This document shows positions 53,565-64,000 of a stretch of DNA of 64,000 bases, piece by piece. Position 1 is the stretch's first letter; the number at the start of each line of letters is the position of its first letter. The notes under the pieces were generated by a model that had not been told where the DNA came from, searched no databases, and saw nothing but the letters and a program-made list of their open reading frames with translations. The translations under genes were made by a program, and so were the position numbers. The DNA is from Ricordea florida (Eukaryota; Cnidaria; Anthozoa; Corallimorpharia; Ricordeidae): NCBI GenBank assembly GCA_949710005.1, contig OX453272.1:12866088-12930087 (forward strand), written 5' to 3'.

Positions 53565-54450
53565 GATTTGACAATGATATGGAAAAAATATATTTTCAGT
53601 ATCTGTGCTGTGTAATGTTCATCAGGATCGTTAACAACAACTGTTTTCTGTTTGCAGGGCAATGTTCAGTTACCTGTTGAATATGAACGCTGTAACATTA
53701 AATAAGTTGAAAGTGTTAAAAAATTACTGTCTATAAATGGTTTGGACTTTACAGGAAACGACTTTTCTTTCAACACGGCAAACAAAAACGAATATCGTAC
53801 TTGATGATTATATGAATAAAATATATTTCAGTATGTGTGCTTTGTAATGTTCATGAGCATTGCTAACAACAACTGTTACTGTTTGCAAGGCAATGTTCAC
53901 TGTCATGTTGAACAGAATGTTGTAACATATTGAATAAGTTCATGTAGTGTTGAAAGATTACTGTCCATCAACAGTTTGGATGTCACTGATTTGAAGATTT
54001 AAAGTGTCATATGTAAATTTGAAGTTCTTTTCGTGTGATTGCAGAATGATTGTAATGATATTCTCTTCTTTCGCTGTAACATTGAATAAGTTCAAAGTGT
54101 TTAAAAATTACTATCTATAAATGGTTTGGACTTAACAGGACACGACTTTTCTTTCAACACGGCAAACAAAAATGAATATCGTACTTGATGATTTTAGGAA
54201 TAAAATATGTTTCAGTATGTGTGCTTTGTAATGTTCATGAGCATTGCTAACAACAACTGTTACTGTTTGCAAGGCAATGTTCACTGTAATGTTGAACAGA
54301 ACGTTGTATCATATTGAATAAGTTCATGTAGTGTTGACAGATTACTGTCCTTTAACAGTTTGGCCGTCACTGACTTGAAGATTTAAAGTGTCATGTGTAA
54401 ATTTGAAGTTCTTTTCATGTGATTGCAGAATGAGTGTAATGATATCCTCG
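53565..54450. repeat. Tandem duplication, ~384-bp unit (two copies plus a partial third)
   Basis: The block GTCTATAAATGGTTTGGAC ... GGCAATGTTCACTGT ... GTGATTGCAGAATGA occurs with the same order at 53723 and 54107, offset 384 bp and over 90% alike by eye. A more diverged partial copy precedes at about 53565-53720. The distal copy carries the last ~35 codons of the minus-strand OB-fold gene; the others carry decayed versions (SHEKNFKF-like). The 3' end of that gene plus its flank was therefore multiplied. Confidence 0.85.
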
Positions 54451-55631
54451 TCTGTCTTGGATGGAAGAGGATCCATAAGAGGATCCATGAATTTCAGCAA
54501 TGCTTGTGCTGTACCATGATTTAATTTCAGGTTGAAGAGTTTGGTTGAGTTCTGTGGTTTGGCCAGAAGACGAAGCACCCAAATAGTGTTGCACCCACTT
54601 GGTAGCTGTATCAGTTTACAGGAGCTGCATTTGGCCTGGTTGGGTCCAATCAAGTCTATGGTTCTCCTATTCCTGGAAACACAGGAGAGGCTCTTTGAAG
54701 CTTGTTGAACTCCGAGAATTTTTGCCACGGCTGTAGATGATGTACACATTTCTGGTTCGAAATCAACAAGTGGTGCAGAAAATGGAGCATCTTCTATGGC
54801 AGAATATTCTTCGTTCTTGGGAGTATTTAGGTAGTATTCGTATTTAGAAGACTTCACTCTGACATTTTTGAAGATGTAAGTCTTGTTAAGCTGGAGGCTC
54901 TGTTTCCTCCCCCCAAAGGAGCAGTTTAATTTGAGCTGTTGGGTCTACTATTACAACCTCTTGCTTTCTGGTTTGGCCGTATCGTGTGGCTTGAACTTTA
55001 AGACCAGACATGGAAACAACTTTTCCTTTCACTGTGATCAGTTGTTCTGGTTAACTGGCTTCCCTTTTGTGCTCGTCCAGAGTTCGTCTGAGAATGAGAA
55101 GTTTACTTTGTCTTTATCAATGGGTTTGATATTGGTTGCCTTTGTAATAGTCAGATCGTCATTGTAATGACCTGCTCGCCTGAACTTGTTTAACCTAACT
55201 GGACTTTTTGTAGCAGCTACTGCTTGGAATTCTCCTCTTTTTTCTGGTGAATAACATATAGCTTTAATGGGTTTGTCTTGGCACTGTAGAGTGCAATTGA
55301 AGTAACATCGTTTGGATTCTGCTGCTTTTTTTAGTTCTGATATGCTGTGAAGGTAGCAGATAAAGGATTCTGGACAAAAAGAGAAAACAGGCAAATCGGC
55401 AATGATAAAATAATTAATTTACTATTGATGAAGAGTGACAGTGGATAACCTAGATAACAAGATGAAACTGTCTTGTAATGCATTTGGAAAAATGGTGGAA
55501 ATACAGTAATATTTTTCTTTTTTTGATTAAGGTATTACTCTACATAGGACATGTCTGGCATGTGTAGTAAACACACCTTGTGTTGAGCCTTTTGTGTCTG
55601 GTTTCATTGGCTCTGGAGGGTCTTGGTCCAT
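54342..55631 (-). pseudogene. OB-fold/RPA-like single-strand-binding protein gene
   Basis: Exon 1 is 55577-55631 (MDQDPPEPMKPDTKGSTQ, donor GTGTGT); exon 2 starts at 55369 (acceptor TTTTTGTCCAG), and the join keeps frame: E|SFICYLHSISELKKAAESKR. Then KPIKAICYSPEKRGEFQ, TKSPVRLNKFRRAGHYNDD and DKDKVNFSFSDELW. After a shift near 55045 comes ITVKGKVVSMSGLKVQATRY and VVIVDPTAQIKLLLWGEE, an OB-fold strand pattern like RPA70 DNA-binding domains. After another shift comes KTYIFKNVRVKSSKYEYYLN and a Cys pair (CSSCK). It likely binds single-stranded DNA. Two shifts damage it. Its 3' end is tandemly duplicated. Confidence 0.6.
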
Positions 55632-55639
55632 ACTGAGTT

Positions 55640-56240
55640 AGATCTGGAAAAAAACAAAACAAAAAGCAAATGTTAGATATAATGAGCAAAAATGAAATAT
55701 TGTCAAAATATTTTCACTAACGTACCTAAAAGAGGTATTGGGGAGATTTGTTTTTACTTTTACAATGTATTTTGGAGCATAATACTTTTTTACACAGCAA
55801 GAAAATCATTGCCTAGTGATAACGCTAGTTGGGCTAGTCTGTCTTCTTCATTTATACGATACTGCAAAGTTATAGAATTTTTTAGACTTGTTGAAGGGGC
55901 AGTGTCTCGGGTGGGCATGCGCATTAGGTCAGTTACTTTCTGAGAAATATTTCAGCCGTCGGCCATCCAAGTTTCTTCGATCTTCAGCCAAATACAGTAT
56001 GTGCTTTTAGGTTTTCAAATACTTTTCTTCTCTGACTGGCTGGTTTCCACGTTATATATCTCTGGTCTTTCCCAGTTTTTCAAGTATGGATACAAAAACT
56101 TGAAGAGATTCCACCCTGTTAAGTTCACTTCATTGGAATTCCCTTCGTAGGCGATAGATTTTACTTGACATTTGTCGTTGGAGTATACAGTATTGAAATA
56201 TCCATTATTTATTATACGTTTATATTTGGTTTTCTTGTAG
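55640..56240. other. Divergent intergenic region between OB-fold and CXC genes
   Basis: The two genes point away from each other, so both promoters may be here. ORFs at 55692 (plus) and 56015-56305 (minus) show no motif. Confidence 0.35.
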
Positions 56241-57706
56241 GAAAATCGTGTCTCTTGCACTTGTAGAAACACATGCTCAACAAAAGGGACAGTTAGCAAT
56301 CCCAATCGAGAATGTCCTTGTCATACCGAAGGCTTACACTGTGGAGCATTGTGCAAGTGTGCATCTTCAGCGAAGCCTTGTAAAAATAAAGTGAGATTGC
56401 AGTGTGACTTATGCATTATCTGTTTTTCTCTATATTCTCTAGGTGTTCCGGTTCTGGTTGGTTAGGTCCTTGTTTCATGTCGGTTTTGTTACACTTGTCA
56501 GCTGTAGGATTACTTGTTGCCAAATACATGATTTTTATCTGTAAAATAACCATTTCTATTTTTAAATTTTCTTTTGGTCATAATGTAACATTTGTGAAAC
56601 GCTTCTGAACAATTTCTTATTGGAAGTCGTGCTATATAAATGAATAAACTACTTTTATTATTTCAGTATTTGATACCTACTATATTTCCATAACTTCCAA
56701 ATCAGCTATTTATTTTTCCTTTTCAATTGGCAGTCACATTTTGTTCGCTATGAATGTGGTCTTTGACTCAGTTTTTGCCTTCCATTTTCATCTAACCTAG
56801 TGAAAGTATTTCCCCCTCAGCCAGCCAGAGACCAAGGCAGCCATATAGTAATGCCAATGATAGGCCCAGCGAAGACGAAGAGTAGGTAAATGAGAACAAT
56901 GATGTGAAGGTTAGCAAGCCTAAGATCTTTACATAATATGTGGGTGACCCAATTCCAATCCACCAGAAACACAAGCATTGTATTTATATGAATAAAAACC
57001 TTTGCCCTGTGCATAGAGAATTCATCTTTTACGTAAGATTTCATTTCCTGTCACATTTCATAGTTTTCCATTGTTATCTCTGTGATACTAGGGCAAAGTT
57101 TTTTTGTTTGTTATTTGGTAATTCTCTGGATATGTAATTATTGTATGTCATTCTTTTTAGGAATTCGTCGAAACATTGGATGAACCAATGGTAAGAAAAT
57201 TATGTATCAGGAGTTTACGGAGAGGGAGAGGAAGTATGGATTACATCCATACACTGCTAATAATGAAGGATGACCTGGATGAAGGTAGAGAGGTGTCAGC
57301 TTCTGCCATGGCTGAGCAAACATCTCCAGGATCTGAACCTGGCCCATCTTCTGTGTCAGCATTGCCTTGGTGCAAATGTGGGGTCTGTGAGGTGATGCCA
57401 CAGGAAATTGAAAATAAATGCTGTGGGCAAAGGCGCTGTGTCACGAGGCACACAAGGTTTGAAAAGTTGTGCCTAGACCCTGATGTCCTCCAGCTGGCTG
57501 TCAGGAATCTTGGGGACATCCGTAACGAATGTGAAGATAACAACACAAGGTCATTCTGAAAGGCTAGTTACAGAGAGTACGTTCTTGATAGGTATGGGTA
57601 TCTGGGAAAGGGGAACAGGAAAGTGTGCCCCTCTTGTGTAGTTAAAGTGGTTCGACAACATTACCCATCACAGACAGGAGTTTATATGGGATTCCGTCAT
57701 GAATGA
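56241..57706 (+). pseudogene. CXC (tesmin-like) + P2X7 C-terminal-like domain gene
   Basis: Exon 56241-56390 (acceptor TTTTCTTGTAG, donor GTGAGA, phase 0) encodes ENRVSCTCRNTCSTKGTV and NRECPCHTEGLHCGALCKCA, a CXC Cys array. The next exon starts at 57162 (acceptor CTTTTTAG): EFVETLDEPM..., then LPWCKCGVCEVMPQEIENKC and RRCVTRHTRFEKLCLDPDVL. After a TGA at 57557-57559 comes KASYREYVLDRYGYLGKGN and CPSCVVKVVRQHYP, ending at a TGA at 57704. W-C-x-C-x2-C...E-x2-CC and the C-terminal Cys pair match the P2X7 intracellular (zinc-binding) domain, widely expanded in cnidarians. The single stop may be CGA-to-TGA decay. Upstream exons were not found. Confidence 0.65.
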
Positions 57707-57987
57707 AGATGGGAAGTGCTCGTACTTGAATCAACATATGAAGTAAAGTCAAACTGTCAGGAACGTAAAATTGAGTTTTCTGTGGAGTGCATTTGGCAGT
57801 GATAGCAATTTTGTGTAAATTCCACTGTTAGCATTGCCTAAATGATAGTGTGTAATTACTGTAATTGAAATAAAGAAAAATAATTTTAAACCTTTTTGAA
57901 AAGTTCATTGTTTTTTCATACAAGTGTATTTCTCATCTTTGGGAAGACATAATAAGAACTTCATATGCCTGTTAATTGCAAGATACA

Positions 57988-58875
57988 TTATTTTTTATAT
58001 TCCAAAATGTAACCAGTCACAAGTTCCATAAGGAAGTAGCAGAGGTTCTTGGCAGTGTGACCTTGTGAGTCACACTGCCCATCACCACACACAACCAAAT
58101 CTTTGCCAATGAAATCAAGCAAAAGCTGCTCCCTCTGCCAGCTCCACCATTCATTTACTGCTGGAATACAATACAGTCGCTGCATTCTATAAAAAGTTGA
58201 ATCAGAGATAAAAGACAGTCCAAGAAATTTTGCAAATTTTTCAACCTTTGCAAAGTTATTGCCAGATAACAGAATGCTAGCCCCAACTTAAAGATTGTTC
58301 AAGTAGACATCATTCTGGTCCTTTGACGAACAGAACGTTCCTCTATGGGCAGAAGAACAAGACCACTTTATTACTGCTGTGGGTCCACTGTTGGTACAAC
58401 CAGGATGTTGGCAGCGGGTGAACACATTAATGAGCAAATCGAGAGAACACATCAGTTTAGTTTGACGCACAATGGAAAGCTCGTCCTTCAAATTGTTCTG
58501 TTCCTCAAGCCTGCTTAACTTAGGATAATTCTGTACTGTACTGGATGTAGATGAACTTTGCTGCAGAACAGGTGCAGTAGAACTCAGCTGAGGAACTGAT
58601 GAGATAGTACTTTGCTGAGGAGCAGAAGAGGTTGCACTCTGTCAAGGTACAGATGCAGCAACCCTTGGCTGGGGAACAGAAGAGCTGCCAAATGGTTGTG
58701 GTGCAGTTGTGATGTATTCAGTTGTCTGGGGATCAATAGAGTGTGGTGCAGATAAGGAGGTACCTTGTTGAGGCTCATTTATTGTATTTTGAGTGAGTGG
58801 ATCATCATCAACTTCATCATTTTCAGCATGCATTTCATTTTCACACTCGTTCTCCACCACTTGTACAGAATACCT
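57988..58875 (-). pseudogene. DDE-type transposase N-terminal/catalytic exon, family uncertain
   Basis: From acceptor TTGTTGTCAG at 58875 the frame reads YSVQVVENECENEMHAEN and a Ser/Thr/Pro-rich linker. After a TAG near 58640 come CQHPGCTNSGPTAVIKWSCS (zinc-like Cys set) and GTFCSSKDQND. After another stop near 58290 come VGASILLSGNNFAKVEKFAK, FLGLSFISDSTFYRMQRLY and LVVCGDGQCDSQGHTAKNLC, where DG-x-CDS-x-GH-x-AK is a likely first catalytic Asp motif. The frame ends at 57988 without the rest of the fold. I recognise the pattern from repeat-borne animal transposases but cannot name the superfamily. Convergent with the CXC/P2X7-like gene. Confidence 0.55.
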
Positions 58876-58914
58876 GACAACAAGCACAAAATTTAAAATG
58901 TAAGACTGATGTCC

Positions 58915-59690
58915 CAGTGTTATGTAGAATAAGAATGTGGATTCCCAGGGATCTGGTGTGGCAGACTCTATTAATCTGTTGGCCTTCAATATGAATGTTT
59001 ATTGAATGGCTGGCGTTATTTGAAAGCCTCTGACGCGAGCCAATAAACATAAGCTCGGTTTTAGCAGTATTTAAACTTACTTTATTTTCCGTCAGCCATT
59101 CGTGAAGATTAACAAGTTCGTCATTTATTGAATGTTCTAGTTCGGGTAAGCTATTGGCGGCAATGCTAATGCTGGTATCATCAGCGTACATCTGAGGGGA
59201 GGCTTTACTCAGACAATTTGGCAGATATATATCAAGACAAGAAGAGGCCCAATTAAGCTTCCCTGAGGGACGCCACAGGTGACAGGGCGTGCGCCAGATA
59301 GCTCACCAGTAACTAGACACTTTTGTTGTCGGTCACTAAGATAAGAGTCAAACCACCTTAGGGACTTTTGATCAACTCCATAGCAAGCTAACTTTCGCAA
59401 AAGAATCTTGTGGTCTATTGTGTCAAAGGCCTTTTTCAAATCTATAAATACCACACCATTAATAAAACCGTTATCTAAATTAACAGACCAGCTGTTAGTA
59501 GCTTCAAGCAAGGATGTAAGGGTGCTATGTATGGAACTAAAGTCGGATTGACAGTTAGCTAGAAGATCGTTAAAATTAAGATACTCATAAAGTTGATTGT
59601 ATATTATTCTTTCAAAAATCTTAGCAACAGCAGGAATGATCGAAATCGGTCGGTAATTATTGACATCCTGTCTAGCTCCCTTTTTAACTC
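58915..59690 (-). pseudogene. LINE reverse transcriptase fragment
   Basis: Frames read NYRPISIIPAVAKIFERIIY (about 59665-59600), VVFIDLKKAFDTIDHKILLR (first Asp), RPVTCGVPQGSLIGPLLVLI, then MYADDTSISIAANSLPELEH (catalytic Asp pair) and LNTAKTELMFIGSRQRL, ending near SLGIHI at 58915. Endonuclease, thumb and C-terminal regions are missing. Jockey/CR1-like RT; one frame break at about 59200. It sits just upstream of the transposase exon at 58875. Confidence 0.82.
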
Positions 59691-59746
59691 GTGGATACGC
59701 GAAGCGTATTTGCGGGTTTTTGTGGGGACTCCGATATGCAAATTGT

Positions 59747-59776
59747 CACTCACTCACTCACTCACTCACTCACTCC
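59747..59776 (+). repeat. (CACT)n microsatellite
   Basis: Seven tandem CACT/TCAC units. Confidence 0.95.
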
Positions 59777-59946
59777 AGTGTAGACATCTTCGTAATTAGT
59801 CGGATAGAACTCGGGGGCACCGATATGAAGACAACAATTGTCGTGACCGAAGTCACGGAAGTCTGTTGATGAAAGTTCACGCTGAAAGTGTATCATACCG
59901 TTGCCAGAGTTTGTAATGATTTTGTAGCTTAAGAGGACGATTAGCG

Positions 59947-60136
59947 AGGCCCTGTTAGGAGTAAATTTCGAAAAGCGACATGGCCTTGAAACGGCAACAT
60001 AAAGGACCTGAAATGGCGATGAACGACGAGCCGCTCACGGGAAATTACGACAGTGACCTTCGACCTTCCGAAATTGCGACGTGAAAAGCTTTGAAACTCA
60101 GACGCGCGACATAAACAACCTCACTAACAGGGCCTC
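59947..60136. repeat. Foldback repeat with GAGGCCCTGTTAG arms
   Basis: GAGGCCCTGTTAG (59947-59959) and its exact inverse CTAACAGGGCCTC (60124-60136), with partly matching outer bases (TTAGC/GCTAAT). The 190-bp interval is GC-richer than its surroundings. MITE-like; no target duplication assigned. Confidence 0.6.
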
Positions 60137-60141
60137 ATTAG

Positions 60142-61574
60142 CGGTCTTACTAAAATCAAAAGGAGTTTAAATGTTTCCAGTTAGGACAATAACCAACTTG
60201 GAGACTGAATTTCATGAGCCTTTGACTCGGCCAGGCGCTAAACGTGAACAGATGATAACTATTCGCTTTTCCGACATCGACCGCCATCGACCGCCCCCAA
60301 GATTACAAGCAGTATATGAATTTCAGTTGGCTCGAAAGTGATCTGAAGATGAGAAAATCTCTTGCTAATGTAGTAAGCTTTGATGAGAACTCATAGAGCG
60401 AAATTAGCACTTGAATGAGAACTTATATGAGCGAAATGAGTACTCGTTATTGAATGAAACTACTACTGAAAACAGAATAAATTGACGAATCCATGATGTG
60501 AAACCGAAGAACTTCTGTGGCCAACCTGGATAAGAAACATCGCATGGAGGACGTTTCTACTGATTTAAGTGTTAGTACGAACAGGAATGGAGTTGGAGAA
60601 GTATTGGGACGGTCAAGAAGTATGTCAACGCTTACCATTTAATATGGAGGCGCATGCCATGGCGGAGAACCATGAAGATTACAATGTAAGAAAGTCATTA
60701 AAGGGTTCGAAAAGAGTAAGTCATGTAGAAAATGTATTAAGCGTTATATTATATACAATACACCACAAGCCGTTACGATGAAAAGTTTTCTGTCTATTGA
60801 TTTCCAAATTTACCTTGAAGTGAACTAGATTGTGTTGAAGTAGACATGTTGGAAAAATACGCTTACCTGTTTTGCTTACTGTTGTGTGACTCATCATATT
60901 TACATTGTAAAAACAAGAAGTTATAAGGATAAAAACAAAAATGTATTGCTGTATTAATGATGGAAAGTGTGATTTTTTTTAAGTGCAACCCTGAATATAT
61001 ATACCACTGATAACCTAAAATGAGATGGTAATGTAAATAAACTAATTCAACTTGATAAAGGATTGAGTGTCTTGAGGATTTTAAGATCATCACTAACATA
61101 CTTTGCAAAAATGCAAGAAAGACTTGTTTGGTATGATTCGTCAGCTGGGCTGTCCTACATGGTTTTGTTCATTATCAGCTGCAGAATCAAGGTGGATATT
61201 TCTGTTGAATACATTGAATAGACTTGTAGACAACAAAAACTATAATGATGATAAAATTGACAATGTCATGGCAACAAAATTCAGACCTTATTCAGAAGGA
61301 CCCTGTTACATGTGTTAGAAACTTCGAACTCACAGACAGTGAGCAGCAGGATACCAGAACTACATTTGGTTTCGGTGCCATTTAATCCTGTACCCTTATG
61401 TTAAGTTATCAAGTTTTTTAACAACTGTATGCTTGCCACCTGCCTTATAACTGATGCCTAGTGTAGTCAAATGATTGGAGTCATGTACTCACTGTATGTT
61501 TATTTCAAAAAGCTACTCAGCTCCCTGGTCACTTTTATGTTGTGATTATAGATTAAAATTATCTTCAAGTTCAT
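60142..61574. other. No recognisable gene
   Basis: Short ORFs (60447-60638 minus, 60569-60781 plus, 61103-61318 plus) show no domain or splice support. Nothing else was recognised in this ~1.4 kb. Confidence 0.35.
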
Positions 61575-61740
61575 TCAATCACAACTCTGAAAAAACACCT
61601 CGTTAATTTTTAAATTATTTCTTTTTTCTCTGTTTTGTAAACTTATCCACGAGTTCACCATAGACCTACTTTGATTAAAAATTGGCATAACCCTAGCTAA
61701 TTTCCATTCAGTTGGAACAGTACCAGTGGAGATTGATTGA
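61575..61740 (-). pseudogene. LINE RT fingers fragment
   Basis: The frame reads FNQSISTGTVPTEWKLARVM and PIF, the conserved LINE block before NYRPIS. It breaks off at once into unrelated sequence (RSMVNSWISLQNREKR). A (AAT)n tract follows at the upstream side. Confidence 0.65.
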
Positions 61741-61751
61741 TTGAACATAAA

Positions 61752-61752
61752 T

Positions 61753-61791
<39 letters not shown>

Positions 61792-61799
61792 TACATTTA
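61752..61799 (+). repeat. (AAT)n microsatellite followed by a TATATAGCGCCATTTTC motif
   Basis: About 13 AAT units, then ATATAGCGCCATTTTCCACT and GGCGGTTTACAATG. This microsatellite-plus-GCGCC/GGCG motif arrangement recurs in marine invertebrate dispersed repeats as I recall. An (AT)n run lies at about 61956-61973. Confidence 0.7.
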
Positions 61800-61977
61800 T
61801 ATAGCGCCATTTTCCACTAATTGTCCATGGCGGTTTACAATGATTTAAATGATTTAATTTAATAATAATGATAAAAGCATTCATTTAGACACGATAGTTT
61901 AAAATACAGCGTTGCTGATGTGGTCATGTACAATCTAAAACGTTAAAATTACAAATTATATATATATATATATAAAA

Positions 61978-64000
61978 AGCTAATCAAATAAAGTGAAATT
62001 GTCTAAAACATTACTTTTGGTTACTTTACGTTTAAAACTATTTACATTATCTTCTGCCCTAATATCATTACTTAAAAAGTTCCATAAGGTGGCGCCACGG
62101 TACGTAATAGATTTCTTTAAAAATTCAGTCCTTGGACGGGGCAGCGAAACGCACATCTTCTGTCGCAAGTTATATTTTGGGGTGCGTTTGTTAAACAGCT
62201 CTTTGAGATGAACCGGGGAGTTTCCATGGTAGCAGTTATGAACAAAAAGGAGAACCCGTTTCAAGTAAATATGTTTGAGTCACTTGACAGTTGGTGCATG
62301 TAAGGACATCCTCAGAAGACATATTCCAGTCAAGGCCATGGATAATTTTTGCAGCCCTAACATGAATACGTTCAAGGCTGCCGAATAATGTCTTGCCACA
62401 TGAGCCCCAAATTAAGAGTCCAGAAGTCACCAAAGGTAAAATAGCATTAAAATAAAAGTCAAGTTTGGCCCCAATCGGTAAAAAATAGAGGGATCTCAAA
62501 AGGCTTAATTTCTGAGAAAAGTTCTTAATTAATTCACTAACGTGGACATTCCATTTGAGTTCATGGTCAACTTCAACACCTAAACATCTGGGGGACGTGA
62601 CTTGCTCGATGTAACAGTTACCAAACTTTAAACCCGGTAGTGGGCCAACAAAGCGACTACGACATGGTAACATGAACTCGGTTTTACCGGGATGTGGTGT
62701 TAGAAGAGAACGGCAACACCACTCGAAAAGTAAAGCTAAAATCTTATTTAAGGCCATAATGACCAAATCTGGAGAAGTCGCCACTACATACATCGTAGTA
62801 TCGTCAGCATACATGTGAATGACACCATCATTATTGTTGATGATATCAGCTAAGTCATTACAATACAAAGAAAACAGTGGGGGCCCTAAAACTGATCCCT
62901 GTGGAACACCGAACTTTACAGAACGAGGGCTAGACTTCTCCCCATTTACTATTGTTATTTGTGAACGCTTGGACAAATAACTGCTAATCATAGACCATAG
63001 GTCACCAGCAATCCGTAGCCCCTGAAGTTTCTTTAGCAGAAGAGGGTGCAAGATGGAGTCAAATGCTTTTCTAAAATCAACGAAAACGATTCCAACCGTG
63101 TGATTGTTGTCGAGAGCACGTCTCCAATCCTCGGACATTTTAGCCAGTAATAGTTCTGTCGAGCTGCCTTGTTTGTACGCCCACTGATGTTTGTTGCTGA
63201 GACCGTGATCAGCAATGTGCGACGTAATTGTTAAAACGACACAAGACTCCATTAACTTTCCTGGAACACATAACAAAGAGATCGGTCAGTAATTAGTCTT
63301 GTCAGTTTCATCATCCTTTTTATGCAGGCAAGAGACGTTGGCAGACTTCCACATCGCAGGAACCGAATTGTTACAAACGCTAGCAAGACAAACACATCGT
63401 AACGACGGCACAATTGCATCGCCTGCGAGCTTCAATAATTTAGGTGCAACATTATCTGGTCCACAAGATTTGTTTGGCTTAAGGTTCTTCAGGCCTAGAG
63501 CGATCTTGGTGTCATTTAAGTCAATGTTCATGATAGAAGGCGTGACTCGAGAAATGTGGGAGGCACTGGTTGCCGGATCGAAGGAAGGAAGATCGTTAGC
63601 AAGTTCTTCGCCAACAGAGGAAAAGAAATCGTTCAAAATATTGGCTTTGCCTTGATCAGAGGTTTCAAGACTACCGTCCTCTCTTCTGATCCCGACAATA
63701 GGCTTCCTTTTGGCCGGTTCACAGGTGGCAGTTTTTATCAGCTTCCAGTAGGATTTTCAGTCCTTCACTTCGTTGAACAAATCACTGAAATAACTACACT
63801 TGGCGGCTCTTACTTCCTGTGTGATTTGATTTCTGAGCTTTCTGTATTTTGCCCACAGATCAGGCTCATTTGATTCCTTGGCTCTGCCTAGAGTTTTGAA
63901 TCTAAGGTTCATCTTATGTTGTATCTGTGGGGTAATCCACGGGAGAGACTGACGTCTCAGCTTGATTTCTCTATACGGAGCGTGCTTGTTGCAAATGACA
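61978..64000 (-). pseudogene. LINE ORF2 (RT and C-terminus), continues beyond the window
   Basis: Enters from the window edge. 63850-63640 encodes the pre-RT linker (KYRKLRNQITQEVRAAK-like frames). 63636-63286 reads MNDFFSSVGEELANDLPSFD and KNLKPNKSCGPDNVAPKLLK. A TGA at 63286-63288 replaces the Arg of the usual NYRPIS. 63276-62236 has LLCVPGKLMES, VFVDFRKAFDSILHPLLLKK (first Asp), SVKFGVPQGSVLGPPLFSLY, MYADDTTMYVVATS (catalytic Asps) and the thumb (LKWNVHVSELIKNFSQKL). A frameshift near 62240 leads to 62264-61980: RVLLFVHNCYHGNSPVHLKE and SFKRKV. Jockey/CR1-like. With only one stop and one shift it is a fairly recent copy; the endonuclease would lie outside the window. Confidence 0.88.

Overview
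This window reads as a repeat-dense animal genome, most likely an anthozoan cnidarian (coral or sea anemone). That assignment is inference. It rests on spliced genes with GT...AG introns, AT-rich non-coding DNA, and TE families I associate with cnidarians (BEL/Pao, Ty3/gypsy, Penelope-like, L1/jockey-type LINEs, ISL2EU, Harbinger, piggyBac, Tc1/mariner, a TTAA-ended MITE). No bacterial operon, rRNA, tRNA or CRISPR array was seen. Most coding sequence is transposon-derived and carries frameshifts or in-frame stops. Several ORF starts are non-ATG, so N-termini are approximate.

Layout. 0-10 kb: Mutator-like transposase remnant; a BEL/Pao element apparently split in two (1.4-1.6 and 6.6-7.6 kb); between the halves a TA-flanked long-TIR element (2420-3612), a second long-TIR element (3713-5008) and a LINE remnant; then Harbinger, Penelope-like and BEN-domain remnants. 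10.7-22.8 kb: exons of a probable host gene on the minus strand (Tudor-knot/chromo-barrel-like, phase-0 introns). Its ~10.5-kb intron holds a complete Ty3/gypsy element (11480-21211: 116-bp LTRs, 5-bp target duplication), itself invaded by an L1-like LINE (12601-16057) and by a 1.6-kb insertion (18530-20138) whose removal restores gag-pol in frame. 23.5 kb: F-box fragment. 24.9-29.5 kb: two BEL/Pao remnants with leader and LTR ends.

30.9-34.6 kb: an almost intact ISL2EU-type DNA transposon (TIRs, AT flanks) with a SWIM/YqaJ nuclease gene and a convergent THAP-DDE transposase gene. 34.6-42.6 kb: Thr-rich repeats, a piggyBac copy, a minisatellite, a retroelement lacking its RT core, and a second piggyBac end. 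42.8-48.1 kb: a second ISL2EU transposase; then a piggyBac gene cut at its first catalytic motif by a complete Harbinger element (44900-47669, ATT duplication) carrying transposase plus Myb-like partner.

48.1-64 kb: an SF3-helicase-like ORF, a Tc1/mariner transposase, MITEs, a 384-bp tandem duplication, and a cluster of three spliced genes that may form one multi-gene element (OB-fold/RPA-like, CXC + P2X7-C-like, DDE-like transposase; 54.3-58.9 kb). The window ends in a long minus-strand LINE. The dominant story is nested insertion and decay; the most interesting candidates are the 54-59 kb cluster, the ISL2EU element, and the cleanly reversible insertions.
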